From positions 1-64,000 of the forward strand of contig CANPDB010000001.1 in the NCBI GenBank assembly GCA_947572725.1: 64,000 bases of DNA. The letters run 5' to 3'. How positions within the stretch are numbered: the stretch's first letter is position 1; every line of letters starts with the position of its first letter. The stretch comes from an uncultured Clostridium sp. (lineage in GTDB: Bacteria > Bacillota > Clostridia > TANB77 > CAG-508). Below the pieces are notes generated by a model. It searched no databases, was not told the DNA's origin, and was given only the letters and a program-made list of their open reading frames with translations. A program made the position numbers and the translations under genes. Positions 19,244-27,700 of the stretch are shown in pieces.

Positions 19244-19293
19244 TTCCACTCCTTGCAATTATGTTTTACACATATTGTTTGCAAGAAGTGGAA
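19244..19293 (-). promoter_or_regulatory. Terminator-like hairpin containing the cgs ribosome binding site
   Basis: On the minus strand TTCCACTTCTTGCAA pairs with TTGCAAGGAGTGGAA (15 bp, one G-U), followed by seven T and then the TTG start. The AAGGAG box is inside the 3' arm. It sits 41 bases after the stop codon of the upstream gene. It may end upstream transcripts while hiding the start site of read-through transcripts. Same layout at 22486, 30556 and 40264. Confidence 0.7.
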
Positions 19294-19334
19294 ATTTTAT
19301 ACTTTTTAGATTTATTTAACTATATAATTTTTTA

Positions 19335-20330
19335 TTAATCTACTCTTTCTCCATCGTTGTTATCAGTTCTATCAGTTTTTCCTTCTTCATTTATTATTCT
19401 TTCTACTTTTTTATTTTTATAGTCAGCAATAGCATCTACTAATCTATTCTTATATTCTTCCTTTACTGATATATCCGTTTTATCTTGTTCCATAGAAATG
19501 GCGTAATCTGTTCCTGCCATAATTACTTCACCTAATATTGCAGCTTCGTTGTCTGTATATTTGTCTACTGATTCTTCATCATCATAAACTCTAACACATT
19601 TATTATCGTCATTTCTAGCTATTTTTTGTTTTTCTAATCCTTTTTCTGTTTGTATTTCTACTGTATATAAACCTTTTTCGTATGTTTCAGTTGAGTCATA
19701 TTTACTTCTTAAAATGTCATCTCCATTTTTAGCTTTGTCTTCAATCATATTTATAGAATAAATATCTTTATATATTGATATATCTTTATCATTATATTGT
19801 GTCCCATTATTTGCATTATAATCTCCAAGAAATGTACTTTTTATGTATTTTAAAACAGCAGATTTGCTTGGTAATGAGTCTATCTTTTCCTCTATGTTTT
19901 TCTTCATTTCATCTTCTTGTTCTTCTAAATCCACATGAACTCCATCAAGAAATACTTTTCTTGAATTATTTTTGTCAGCATTTTCTATGTTTATATCTTT
20001 TTCAGTTTCTACTGCGTCTATATTAATTGTATCTTCTGCTTGTGTTATTCCTTTATCATTAGTTTCGTTAAGTAATTTTTGAGTATGCATTCCTGCTCCA
20101 AATGCTGTTGTAAGTCCTAGTGCTGCTAAAATTCCTCTAAATGTCATTGTTCTTTTCATTTTCCTTGCTGTTCTTTTTATTATTCTTTCTTCTTGTTTTG
20201 CTGTTAGTTCTCTTCCTTGTTTTGCTAACTGTTCCCTTTTTAATGCTATTATTGGCTTAGCTTTTTCCATAACATTTCTATCAAATATTTCTTTTAATTT
20301 TCCCTTTTTTTCATTTGCTTCTTTCCCCAT
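19335..20330 (-). CDS. Single-pass membrane protein, unknown
   Basis: 331 residues; TAGGAGGAAAAAATA precedes the ATG. A basic N-terminus (residues 1-62, many Lys/Arg) leads to one hydrophobic helix, RGILAALGLTTAFGAGM (about 65-82). An acidic, mostly soluble region of about 245 residues follows. The topology resembles a cytoplasmic basic tail with an exported domain. No family recognised. It has its own promoter and is followed by the hairpin that overlaps the cgs start. Confidence 0.55.
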   Translation of the reverse strand: MGKEANEKKGKLKEIFDRNVMEKAKPIIALKREQLAKQGRELTAKQEERIIKRTARKMKRTMTFRGILAALGLTTAFGAGMHTQKLLNETNDKGITQAEDTINIDAVETEKDINIENADKNNSRKVFLDGVHVDLEEQEDEMKKNIEEKIDSLPSKSAVLKYIKSTFLGDYNANNGTQYNDKDISIYKDIYSINMIEDKAKNGDDILRSKYDSTETYEKGLYTVEIQTEKGLEKQKIARNDDNKCVRVYDDEESVDKYTDNEAAILGEVIMAGTDYAISMEQDKTDISVKEEYKNRLVDAIADYKNKKVERIINEEGKTDRTDNNDGERVD

Positions 20331-20350
20331 TATTTTTTCCTCCTAAAATT

Positions 20351-20379
20351 ATATTACAATAAATAATTTTAATTGTCAA
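20351..20379 (-). promoter_or_regulatory. Promoter of the 331-residue protein gene
   Basis: On the minus strand TTGACA (20379-20374), a 17-base spacer and TAATAT (20356-20351), just upstream of TAGGAGG and the ATG at 20330. Confidence 0.65.
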
Positions 20380-20407
20380 TTACTATATTTTTCTGCAAAT
20401 TTTTTCA

Positions 20408-21616
20408 TTAGTGGTATTCTTCCATTAAAAAATCAATTAAATATATTATTTTTATTCCATCTTCTGATGTATTTGCATATAACTTGTCCAATGTTAATAT
20501 AGTTTTTTCATAATTATCATTTATATTTTTTAATGATTTTAACTCTCGTGTTTTCACATTTTCATCTAATATGGATAAGGCTACTTGATAATATTTTTTA
20601 TCATTAGATTTTGTTGCAATAAAGTCAACTTCTAAAGAATCTTTTTTTCCAACTGTAACTTCGTATCCTCTTCTTAATAATTCAAAATATATTATATTTT
20701 CTATTATATGTCCTAAGTCCAAATTATTAAATCCTAAAATTATATTTCGTATTCCAGTATCTACAATATAGTATTTTTCTAATGTTTTTAAAATTTCTTT
20801 TCCCTTTATGTCATATCTAGGAACTCTATATATTATATATGAATTTTCTAACATAGTTAAATAGTTTATCACTGTATTATGAGTTATTTTAGTTCCTTGA
20901 CTAGTTAGATAATCTGCTATTTTTTTTGAAGATATTAAACTTCCAATATTACTCATTAGAAATTTTAAAATCTTTTCTAATAATGTTGCATCTACTAGTT
21001 TATTTCTTTCTACTACATCTTTCATAAATACAGTATTGTATATTCCTTTTATTGCATTTTCATATAAATCGTTATCATTACTTAAAAGGATTGCTCCTGG
21101 CATTCCACCATATTTTATATATTCATTAAATCTATCTTCAATGCTTGCATTTTCATTCATTTTATTAAAATCTAAAAATTCTTTAAATGACAATGGTAGC
21201 ATTTTTATTTCTATATATCTTCCTGAAAGATATGTGGAAAGCTCTGATGAAAGTAAATATGCATTAGAGCCTGTTATATATATGTCACAGTCAAAGTCCA
21301 CTTGTAAACTATTAACACATTTTTCCCATTCTTTTACTCTTTGTACTTCATCTAATAATATATAATTTTTTTGTCCTTTTTTTATATTTTTCTTTATTTC
21401 ATTATACATATCCTTGTAGTTAACTATTTCGTCAAATTCAAAAGACTCAAAGTTCATATATATAATACTTGTTCTTTTGTCTTCCTTAATTAACTTTTCT
21501 TTGAATAATTTTAACAAACTTGACTTCCCACATCTTCTAATACCAGTTATAACTTTAATAAATTCTGTGTCTTTATATGCTAGAAGTTTATCCATATATT
21601 TATTTCTTTCTATCAT
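20408..21616 (-). CDS. AAA_14/DUF4143 ATPase
   Basis: 402 residues from ATG 21616. The GTG three codons earlier was rejected because AGGTG itself is the ribosome binding site. Walker A is GIRRCGKSS at about residue 24 and Walker B is ILLDEVQRV at about 93. The C-terminal DUF4143 region ends in a PD-(D/E)xK-like segment (SLEVDFIA). These ATPases are widespread in anaerobes and archaea with unclear function. A divergent relative lies at 40387. Confidence 0.85.
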   Translation of the reverse strand: MIERNKYMDKLLAYKDTEFIKVITGIRRCGKSSLLKLFKEKLIKEDKRTSIIYMNFESFEFDEIVNYKDMYNEIKKNIKKGQKNYILLDEVQRVKEWEKCVNSLQVDFDCDIYITGSNAYLLSSELSTYLSGRYIEIKMLPLSFKEFLDFNKMNENASIEDRFNEYIKYGGMPGAILLSNDNDLYENAIKGIYNTVFMKDVVERNKLVDATLLEKILKFLMSNIGSLISSKKIADYLTSQGTKITHNTVINYLTMLENSYIIYRVPRYDIKGKEILKTLEKYYIVDTGIRNIILGFNNLDLGHIIENIIYFELLRRGYEVTVGKKDSLEVDFIATKSNDKKYYQVALSILDENVKTRELKSLKNINDNYEKTILTLDKLYANTSEDGIKIIYLIDFLMEEYH

Positions 21617-21737
21617 TTTTATCACCTGAATACATTATAAGTCTATTTAGTTCTCTTGTCAAGTTTTGTTATTATAATAACAAAACTTTTAAATGCAATA
21701 TGTATTTGTTTATAGATTAACAATTTTTAAAATACTT

Positions 21738-22482
21738 TTATTCGTCATAAAAATAATGAATAATGCCATTATAAATTCCCCAAGCTAACCTATTTTGATA
21801 GCTATCATCAAGTAATTGTTTTTCTTCTTCTGGATTAGACAAAAAGCCACATTCAACTATTGCAGTTGGAATTTCCACATTCTTAATAATATAGATATTA
21901 TCTATTTTCATTGCAACTCTGTTGTTTTCTTTTTGAATTGACTGATTTAAATTTTCTTGAACTTTTTTTGCTAGTTTAGTACTTTGTTCATTTCCATCTT
22001 TATAGAAACATTGCCAACCATAATATTGTTGTTGTGGAATTTTGTTTAAATGTATTGACACAAAAATATCTGCACTACTTTCATTTCCTATTTTTACTCT
22101 ATTTCGTATGTCTGAAATTTTCTTTTGTTTTAATGTTTTGCTATCTATATCATAAATTGCATTTTCGTCTGAACGAGTTAATATTACTGTACATCCACTT
22201 TGTTCTAATAAATTTTGTACTTTTAATGTTATATTTAAATTTGTTTCTGCTTCTGTTGTCCCATTACTACTCTGAGCTCCGTTCGTCTGGCACTCCATGT
22301 CCTGCATCTAAAACTATAGTTTTTCCTGAAACAGGTGTTGATGTTGTTTCTGCTGTATTAATACTTTCATTTGTATTTGTTATATTGTTGTTTCTATTTC
22401 CTATTTGAATTGAGAATGCAAGTAGACTTACTATTATGCCTACTACAACAATTTGTATTCTTTTTTTGCTTAAAATAATCAT
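21738..22482 (-). CDS. cwlD: N-acetylmuramoyl-L-alanine amidase CwlD, one +1 CGG frameshift
   Basis: 247 residues if the C of the in-frame CGG at 22281-22279 is skipped. N-terminal TM signal anchor (residues 9-27), linker, then the Amidase_3 domain from IVLDAGHGVPDE (first Zn ligand H) through the +1 site into GAQSSNGTTEAE. It continues to the second Zn ligand (SIHLN) and the catalytic Glu in AIVECGFLSN. In triplet reading it is cut within a few codons of the first zinc ligand. CwlD forms muramic delta-lactam in spore cortex, jointly with a PdaA-type deacetylase. The ribosome binding site is buried in a hairpin (22486-22533). Confidence 0.9.
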
Positions 22483-22485
22483 AAT

Positions 22486-22533
22486 AAAAAACTCCTAATT
22501 AATATTATTTATAATATTTTATTAAGAGTTTTT
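22486..22533 (-). promoter_or_regulatory. Terminator-like hairpin containing the cwlD ribosome binding site
   Basis: On the minus strand AAAAACTCTTAAT pairs with ATTAGGAGTTTTT (13 bp, one U-G), with an inner AATATTAT/ATAATATT stem. AGGAG is in the 3' arm, followed by T6, ATT and the ATG. Same plan as upstream of cgs, ytaF and the deacetylase. Confidence 0.65.
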
Positions 22534-22562
22534 ATTTTTATTACTAAATCTTATTGTCTCTA

Positions 22563-22970
22563 CTAATTTATATTACAATCTTTAAGATACTTTTCTACTA
22601 ATTTTATTAATTCTTTTGCCGTATCAATCTGTAGTTTTGTCTCTTCATCTGTTGGAATAAATTCATCATCATAATCACTGTCTTCTCTAACTTTACTTGC
22701 CTGACTAATTTTTTTGCTTATCATTCTAGGAAACTTTTCTGTTTTTATGTAATATTGATTAAAATATGCCAGAACATCTTTATGTCTTTTGAAATCCACT
22801 CTTTCTAAAGCAAGTACAGCTTTAATTGCATGAAAAATCGCATAATATGCTCTATTATTAGCATTTAAATATCTTTTGTTTTCATAGCTAAATTCTGCAT
22901 CAGATAAGTCTTGTTTAGCTCTTTCTAACCTATAATTAGCAAATCCATTTATTGTTAATTTTTTATCCAC
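22563..22970 (-). CDS. HEPN domain protein of a HEPN-MNT pair
   Basis: 135 residues from GTG 22970. That start overlaps the TAA of the MNT gene (GTGGATAA) and has GAGGGAG about nine bases upstream; a start nine codons earlier would lie deep in the MNT gene. RAYYAIFHA at about residue 42 carries the Arg and His of the HEPN RNase motif. HEPN-MNT pairs act as toxin-antitoxin modules in which the nucleotidyltransferase AMPylates the HEPN RNase. Confidence 0.8.
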   Translation of the reverse strand: MDKKLTINGFANYRLERAKQDLSDAEFSYENKRYLNANNRAYYAIFHAIKAVLALERVDFKRHKDVLAYFNQYYIKTEKFPRMISKKISQASKVREDSDYDDEFIPTDEETKLQIDTAKELIKLVEKYLKDCNIN

Positions 22971-23298
22971 GTAAAACCACTCCCTCTTTTTGAACATTCA
23001 TATAGAATGGTATTATGTTAATTCTATTATTATATTTTTCTATATTTCTAACAATTGGAGAAATTATAATATCATTTTCAATTTCTAGTTCACATGCTAA
23101 CTCACGTATTTTCATTCTATATTCGGAAATTTCTTGTTCATTAAAATCAGTTAAAATCATTATATCAATATCAGAGTTTATATCATAATCTCCCCTTGCA
23201 TAAGAACCATATAATATTACTTTTTTTAACCTATCTCCTATTAATTTTGATACTTCCATCAAAAATTGTTGTAAAATATTATCTATCTTGTCAGGCAT
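22963..23298 (-). CDS. MNT nucleotidyltransferase (antitoxin of HEPN-MNT)
   Basis: 111 residues; AAGGAGGAAAAAGT precedes the ATG. The nucleotidyltransferase motif G-S-Y-A-R-G-D with S-D-I-D-I lies at about residues 31-47 (GSYARGDYDINSDIDIMI). It overlaps the HEPN gene and lies directly behind the GGDEF gene. Probably adds AMP to the partner HEPN RNase and blocks it (family knowledge). Confidence 0.85.
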   Translation of the reverse strand: MPDKIDNILQQFLMEVSKLIGDRLKKVILYGSYARGDYDINSDIDIMILTDFNEQEISEYRMKIRELACELEIENDIIISPIVRNIEKYNNRINIIPFYMNVQKEGVVLRG

Positions 23299-23310
23299 AC
23301 TTTTTCCTCC

Positions 23311-24246
23311 TTATATTTCTTCATTTCTTCTTTTATCAATTGCATAACTACTTCCCATTACAGATTTAGCAGCATGTTTTACTTGTGCACCAACCTCTCC
23401 TATTTCTAGTATATTATGGAATCTTCCTTCATCTGCTACTACTACTCCAATTGATAAAGAAGTCAATGGAAATTGTTCTATAATTCCCCTTCTATTTGCA
23501 ACTTCAATATATCCTTTTTCTAAATCTTCTTCTGTAAAAAACTTTCCTACTTGACTATCAAAATGTGCTAAAATTTCTTGACATTTCTTATCACAGTCAC
23601 TTCCTGGAATAATTGCTACAAAGTCATCTCCTCCAATATGTCCTACAAATGTGTCATTTAGTTCACTGCTATGAATTGAATCTAATATTGTTTGTGCAGT
23701 AAATTCTATTATTTCATCACCTTTTAAAAATCCATACACATCATTATATGCCTTGAAATTGTCTAAATCTAAATATAAAACTGAGAATGTTTCTCTTTTA
23801 GATAATCTCTTTTTTAATTCTGCATGTATTTGTACATTTCCAGGCAATCCTGTTAATGGACTCATTCTTCTATTACTTGATAACAATCTATTTAGATTTT
23901 TAACTGTATAATACAAATATTGTTCATCTACTGGTTTTTTTATAAAGTATTCTACTGATTCTTGTAGAATTCTCATTCTATGGCCTTTATCTGATTTTGA
24001 TGAAACAACAATTACTGGCGTTATTGTATTGTCCTCGTCTTTTCTAATTTTTCTACATAAATCAACTACATCTCTATCTATTGCATCTTCGTTTATAACA
24101 ATTAATGATGGAATATTTTTTAATGCAATGTCAATATCTTCTGTTTTTACACTAATAAATTTGTAGTCTTTATCATTTTTAAATAATTCTCTAAATATGA
24201 ATATTGAAGAATCATCATCATCTATTATATAAATTTCTTGTACCAT
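23311..24246 (-). CDS. Receiver-GGDEF protein (diguanylate cyclase-like)
   Basis: 311 residues from ATG 24246, chosen for GGAGGAATAAA directly before it. Receiver domain 1-118: the acidic pocket IIDDDDSS and the KKP lysine are present, but the usual phospho-acceptor Asp appears as Asn (LIVINED), so it may not be phosphorylated in the normal way. GGDEF domain about 135-300 with GGDDF as active-site loop, which is compatible with catalysis. Probably makes or senses c-di-GMP, or is a relay protein. The HEPN-MNT pair lies immediately downstream. Confidence 0.85.
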   Translation of the reverse strand: MVQEIYIIDDDDSSIFIFRELFKNDKDYKFISVKTEDIDIALKNIPSLIVINEDAIDRDVVDLCRKIRKDEDNTITPVIVVSSKSDKGHRMRILQESVEYFIKKPVDEQYLYYTVKNLNRLLSSNRRMSPLTGLPGNVQIHAELKKRLSKRETFSVLYLDLDNFKAYNDVYGFLKGDEIIEFTAQTILDSIHSSELNDTFVGHIGGDDFVAIIPGSDCDKKCQEILAHFDSQVGKFFTEEDLEKGYIEVANRRGIIEQFPLTSLSIGVVVADEGRFHNILEIGEVGAQVKHAAKSVMGSSYAIDKRRNEEI

Positions 24247-24310
24247 TTTATTCCTCCATATGTTTCTTACGCTAATTATATACATAAGGAATATTTTATT
24301 TCAAGTGTTT

Positions 24311-25096
24311 TTAGTTCTTTTTTCGTCTGTATTTTTCAACTTTTTTGTTTAATACTTCTGTTATTTCTTTTGTATTAATAGCTGGGAATGCTTTTTTTAA
24401 TCTATGTACATTCCTGTATAAATGTATAATTGTTCTGTTTCTTTTTTTCTTTAACTTTTCTACAACTTGTTGTATGCTTTCTGTAGAAATTGCTTTTTCT
24501 ATATCTTTTTCTTTTTTTAGTACTTTTATTTCTTTTAATTTTTCTTTGATTTCTTTGTTTAACTTTTCTACTTGTTCTAATGTAGATTGAATATTTTTTA
24601 CTTTTACAATGCTTATAATCATATCTATAAACATAAAAATAGCTATGATACCAATTATATAATATAATAATGTTATATCAACTTTGGATACTAAACTTTC
24701 AATAAATGGATGTATGTATTTTACTAAAAGTACTGCAAGTCCTCCCCAACATATTGAATTTACTAAACAAACTCTTCCCTGAAAGTTGAATTTCTGGTCT
24801 GAATAATCCCAATATTTTGTTTTAAATATTTTTTCTAGCATTACTCCAACAATATATTCCCAAAATGTTAATACTATAATACCAGTAAAAAACAGTAATA
24901 CTAATCTATTTTCGAAGTTTCTTAACAATAAAAATAATATTATTGACCCTATTCCATAAATTGGACAGAATGGACCATGTAAAAATCCTGTATTAATTAG
25001 TTTTTTTTCACATATTGTTCGCACAATTGATTCCATAACCCATCCTAAAAATGAGTATATAATAAAATATGTTAATATTTCAAAAAGGTAATTCAT
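24311..25096 (-). CDS. CmpB-type putative ABC transporter permease (PF06541)
   Basis: 261 residues; AAAAGGAGACTATATAACA precedes the ATG. Six hydrophobic helices in residues 1-170 with the family motif FLGWVMESI near the N-terminus and GFLHGPFCPIYGIG at 37-50. A basic coiled-coil tail covers 175-261. The family is annotated as ABC permease without proven transport function. Frequent in Firmicutes as a stand-alone gene. Confidence 0.8.
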   Translation of the reverse strand: MNYLFEILTYFIIYSFLGWVMESIVRTICEKKLINTGFLHGPFCPIYGIGSIILFLLLRNFENRLVLLFFTGIIVLTFWEYIVGVMLEKIFKTKYWDYSDQKFNFQGRVCLVNSICWGGLAVLLVKYIHPFIESLVSKVDITLLYYIIGIIAIFMFIDMIISIVKVKNIQSTLEQVEKLNKEIKEKLKEIKVLKKEKDIEKAISTESIQQVVEKLKKKRNRTIIHLYRNVHRLKKAFPAINTKEITEVLNKKVEKYRRKKN

Positions 25097-25130
25097 TGTT
25101 ATATAGTCTCCTTTTAGTTGTTAATAGAGT

Positions 25131-25163
25131 AACCTCCTACCAGTATTATAGTAGTAGGAGGTT
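25131..25163 (-). terminator. Hairpin after the Ig-like membrane protein gene
   Basis: AACCTCCTAC/GTAGGAGGTT stem just past the stop codon at 25168. The T-run is weak on the minus strand. Confidence 0.55.
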
Positions 25164-25167
25164 ATTT

Positions 25168-26079
25168 TTATTTGTTAACTTTGACTCTTGATACTTCACT
25201 TACATTATTTACATTGTAAACTCTTATTTCTAGTTTGTTTTCTCCATCATGTAATGGGTATGGATATTCTAATTCTTTTCTTCCATCTAAGTTTAACATG
25301 TATTTTTCATCTTCATTAATTATGAATTCTACTTTTTGTAGTCCTTGTTCATCGGTTGCATGAATTATAAAGTTGTCTGCTCCATCTGTTGTTACTTCTA
25401 CTTTTGGTTTTGTTACTCCATTAACTTCTTGTTTCTTTGTTTCAGTTGTGTTGTTAATGTCTACTACCACTACTGTTAATGTGTGTAATCCTTTTGGAAT
25501 TTCTATTTTTTGTTCTATGTTCATATAGTTTATATCTATTCTTTCTTCCTCGTCCTCATCCCATCTATATGTTAGATAAGATAATTCATTTTTTCCTTCT
25601 GCTGTTACTTTTATATTATTTCCTTCTGGTGTAAATTCTATTGAAATGTCTCCTGCTAATGTATATGTTTTTTGATATTTGGTTTCTTGTCCTGTTACAT
25701 CTGTTGCACATACATTTAGTGTATTTGTTCCTGTAATTATTTCTATTGTTTGTTCAAAATTTTTACCTTGACATTGTATTTCTGTTGGTTTCTCATTATT
25801 CCAATAATAAGTGAATTTTGCTAAGTCTTTTGTGTGTTCTACTTTTATAAATACTTCTTGTTCTGATAGGTCTTCTACATGTATTGTTGGTTTTGCTTCG
25901 GCATATGCTTTTTTTGATTCTTGATACATTGAATAGGAACCGCTTCCTATCATAAATACTCCTAGTATTATTATTGCAATTGCAAAGAATTTTATAATTG
26001 TCGTAACTTCAACTGGACCAGCATTGTTACGAGATTTCTTTTGTTTTTTATTATCTTCTACACTTAATATTTGGTTCAC
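25168..26079 (-). CDS. Membrane-anchored protein with three Ig-like repeats
   Basis: 303 residues starting at GTG 26079, because GAGGAG lies eight bases upstream. A longer ORF start at 26124 has no such box. A cytoplasmic basic N-terminus, one TM helix (about residues 28-50, IIKFFAIAIIILGVFMIGSG), then three extracellular units of about 75 residues. Each unit has a patterned Lys/Thr-rich beta sequence ending in N-x-L or H-x-L-x-V-x-V-x-D. The repeats resemble bacterial Ig-like domains. Role unknown, probably surface binding. Confidence 0.6.
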   Translation of the reverse strand: MNQILSVEDNKKQKKSRNNAGPVEVTTIIKFFAIAIIILGVFMIGSGSYSMYQESKKAYAEAKPTIHVEDLSEQEVFIKVEHTKDLAKFTYYWNNEKPTEIQCQGKNFEQTIEIITGTNTLNVCATDVTGQETKYQKTYTLAGDISIEFTPEGNNIKVTAEGKNELSYLTYRWDEDEEERIDINYMNIEQKIEIPKGLHTLTVVVVDINNTTETKKQEVNGVTKPKVEVTTDGADNFIIHATDEQGLQKVEFIINEDEKYMLNLDGRKELEYPYPLHDGENKLEIRVYNVNNVSEVSRVKVNK

Positions 26080-26166
26080 TTTTTTTCTCCTCTTTTGGTT
26101 TTCCCTTAAATTATAGCATAGCAATTTTAAATTGTAAATATTTTTATTATATTTTATTATAAGATA

Positions 26167-26364
26167 GTTACAGTTCAGTCAAATTTTTTTACTCGCTCCC
26201 AGAAGTTTATATTTATATATTTTTTCGTTATCCCCATTCTAAAAATCCTAACAAAAGTTCATAGAACTTTTGAGGATTTTTGAACGGTCCCCACAATTTC
26301 ACTTCAAAATATTTAAATATAAACTTCTTCGCGCTACTTAAAATATTCTACACTGAACTGCAAC
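26167..26364. repeat. Nested palindromic MITE-like element, copy A
   Basis: Outer inverted ends contain CAGTTCAGT. Next come the fixed blocks ACTCGCTCCCAGA on one side and TCTTCGCGCTA on the other, then arms (AGTTTATATTTATATA and its near complement). The fixed core has hairpin AAAAATCCT..CAAAAGTTC / GAACTTTTG..GGATTTTT and the GGGGAT/GGTCCCC flanks. No ORF. Inverted relative to copy B at 63053, which shares core and fixed blocks but has different arms. Confidence 0.8.
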
Positions 26365-26412
26365 ATAAAAATCGTTGATAAATCAACGATTTTATTCATT
26401 AAATATTTACTA

Positions 26413-26688
26413 TTAGTTTTGTGTGTATGGTAACATTGCAATATGTCTTGCTCTTTTTACAGCGATTGTAATATCTCTTTGATGTTTTGCACAAGCACCT
26501 GTAGTTCTTCTTGGTAAGATTTTTCCTTTATCATTAATAAATTTCTTTAATTGGTCAGGATTTTTATAATCTAACTCAAAGTTTTTATCGCTACATAATA
26601 AACATACTTTTTTTCTTTGTTTTCTAAATCTTGGATTGTAGTCTTCATCATAATTTTTATTTTTTCTATTTTGTTTTTTGTCTGCCAT
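26413..26688 (-). CDS. rpsR: 30S ribosomal protein S18 (bS18)
   Basis: 91 residues; GAGAGGGGGAAATATAAA precedes the ATG. Core [20 protein letters not shown] and [17 protein letters not shown] are the S18 signature. The CLLC motif near residue 30 is the zinc-type (C+) form. Last gene of the rpsF-ssb-rpsR operon. Confidence 0.97.
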   Translation of the reverse strand: MADKKQNRKNKNYDEDYNPRFRKQRKKVCLLCSDKNFELDYKNPDQLKKFINDKGKILPRRTTGACAKHQRDITIAVKRARHIAMLPYTQN

Positions 26689-26712
26689 TTTATATTTCCC
26701 CCTCTCTTATAC

Positions 26713-27138
26713 TTAGAATGGTAAGTCATCACTTGAAGATACTTCGAAATCAGCACCCATATTTCCAGGAGCAGTATCTCCAAATGTATTTTCAAAAGAA
26801 GCATTTGCGTCTCCTTCTCTTTTGCTGTCTGCAAAATATGCTTCTTCTGCTACTACTTCTGTTACATAGTGCTTTGTTCCTTGGTCATCATCCCAAGTTC
26901 TAGTTTGTATTCTTCCGATGACTCCAACTTGTTGACCTTTCTTAAAGTATTTGCTGCAAAATTCCCCTAGCTTGCTCCAAGCAACTATATTGATAAAGTC
27001 TGCTTGTCTTTCTTCTCCTTGTCTTACAAATCTTCTGTTTACTGCTAAACTGAATGATGCAACTAATGTATTGTTTGTTTGTGTGTATCTTACTTCTGGG
27101 TCTCTTGTTAATCTTCCCATTAATATTACTTTGTTCAT
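26713..27138 (-). CDS. ssb: Single-stranded DNA-binding protein SSB
   Basis: 141 residues from ATG 27138; AAAGGTGATAGAA precedes it. OB fold 1-105 beginning MNKVILMGRLTRDPEVRY and the acidic tip DFEVSSSDDLPF, which recruits partner proteins. In the conserved rpsF-ssb-rpsR operon, 24 bases upstream of rpsR. Confidence 0.96.
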   Translation of the reverse strand: MNKVILMGRLTRDPEVRYTQTNNTLVASFSLAVNRRFVRQGEERQADFINIVAWSKLGEFCSKYFKKGQQVGVIGRIQTRTWDDDQGTKHYVTEVVAEEAYFADSKREGDANASFENTFGDTAPGNMGADFEVSSSDDLPF

Positions 27139-27187
27139 TTCTATCACCTTTCTTTACTTTTAATAAAGGCCCCTTCTTTATTTACTA

Positions 27188-27466
27188 TTATTTTTTTACT
27201 ACGATAAATTTGATAATATCGTCTGTTATTCTGTAAACTCTTTCAAGTTCTGTTATTGAATCTGGTTTTGCTTCAAAATTGAATAACATATATGTTCCTT
27301 CGTTGAATTTTTTGATTTCATAGGCTAATTTTCTTTTTCCCATATTTTCAACTGATTCAACTTTTCCGTTTTCATTTATTAATCCTGTAAATTTTTCTTC
27401 TAGTGCTTTTAGTCCTACTTCATCTACATTTGGATTAACAATGATAATACTTTCGTATTTGTTCAT
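27188..27466 (-). CDS. rpsF: 30S ribosomal protein S6 (bS6)
   Basis: 92 residues from ATG 27466, with GGGAGGTGAAAATA upstream (the in-frame GTG three codons earlier is part of that box). S6 signature MNKYESIIIVNP and GKRKLAYEIKKFNEGTYMLFNF. First gene of the operon. Confidence 0.97.
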   Translation of the reverse strand: MNKYESIIIVNPNVDEVGLKALEEKFTGLINENGKVESVENMGKRKLAYEIKKFNEGTYMLFNFEAKPDSITELERVYRITDDIIKFIVVKK

Positions 27467-27560
27467 TATTTTCACCTCCCTTTGGATATAAAACCTACAT
27501 TTTTTTAATGTAAGTAGAGATTAAAAAATACTTTTATTATGTATGTAATTTTTATATTAA

Positions 27561-27590
27561 AATAGCTATGTATTTTTTAACATAGCTATT
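27561..27590 (-). terminator. Terminator between P-ATPase and rpsF
   Basis: AATAGCTATG/CATAGCTATT stem followed on the minus strand by TTTTAATATAAAAATT. It ends the P-ATPase transcript, after which the rpsF promoter must lie within 27467-27560. Confidence 0.65.
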
Positions 27591-27700
27591 CTATCATATT
27601 TTTTTTTGTCTTGCAAGCATTTTTAACTATTTTTCCCTATAGTAGTAATTATTCGTTACAATTTACAGCTTATTTATATTTACTTCACTAAAGAGTTATC

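Noticed and set aside
26167..26364. Palindromic repeats as a CRISPR array
   Set aside because: There are only dispersed single copies with nested inverted arms; no regularly spaced direct repeats or cas genes were found.
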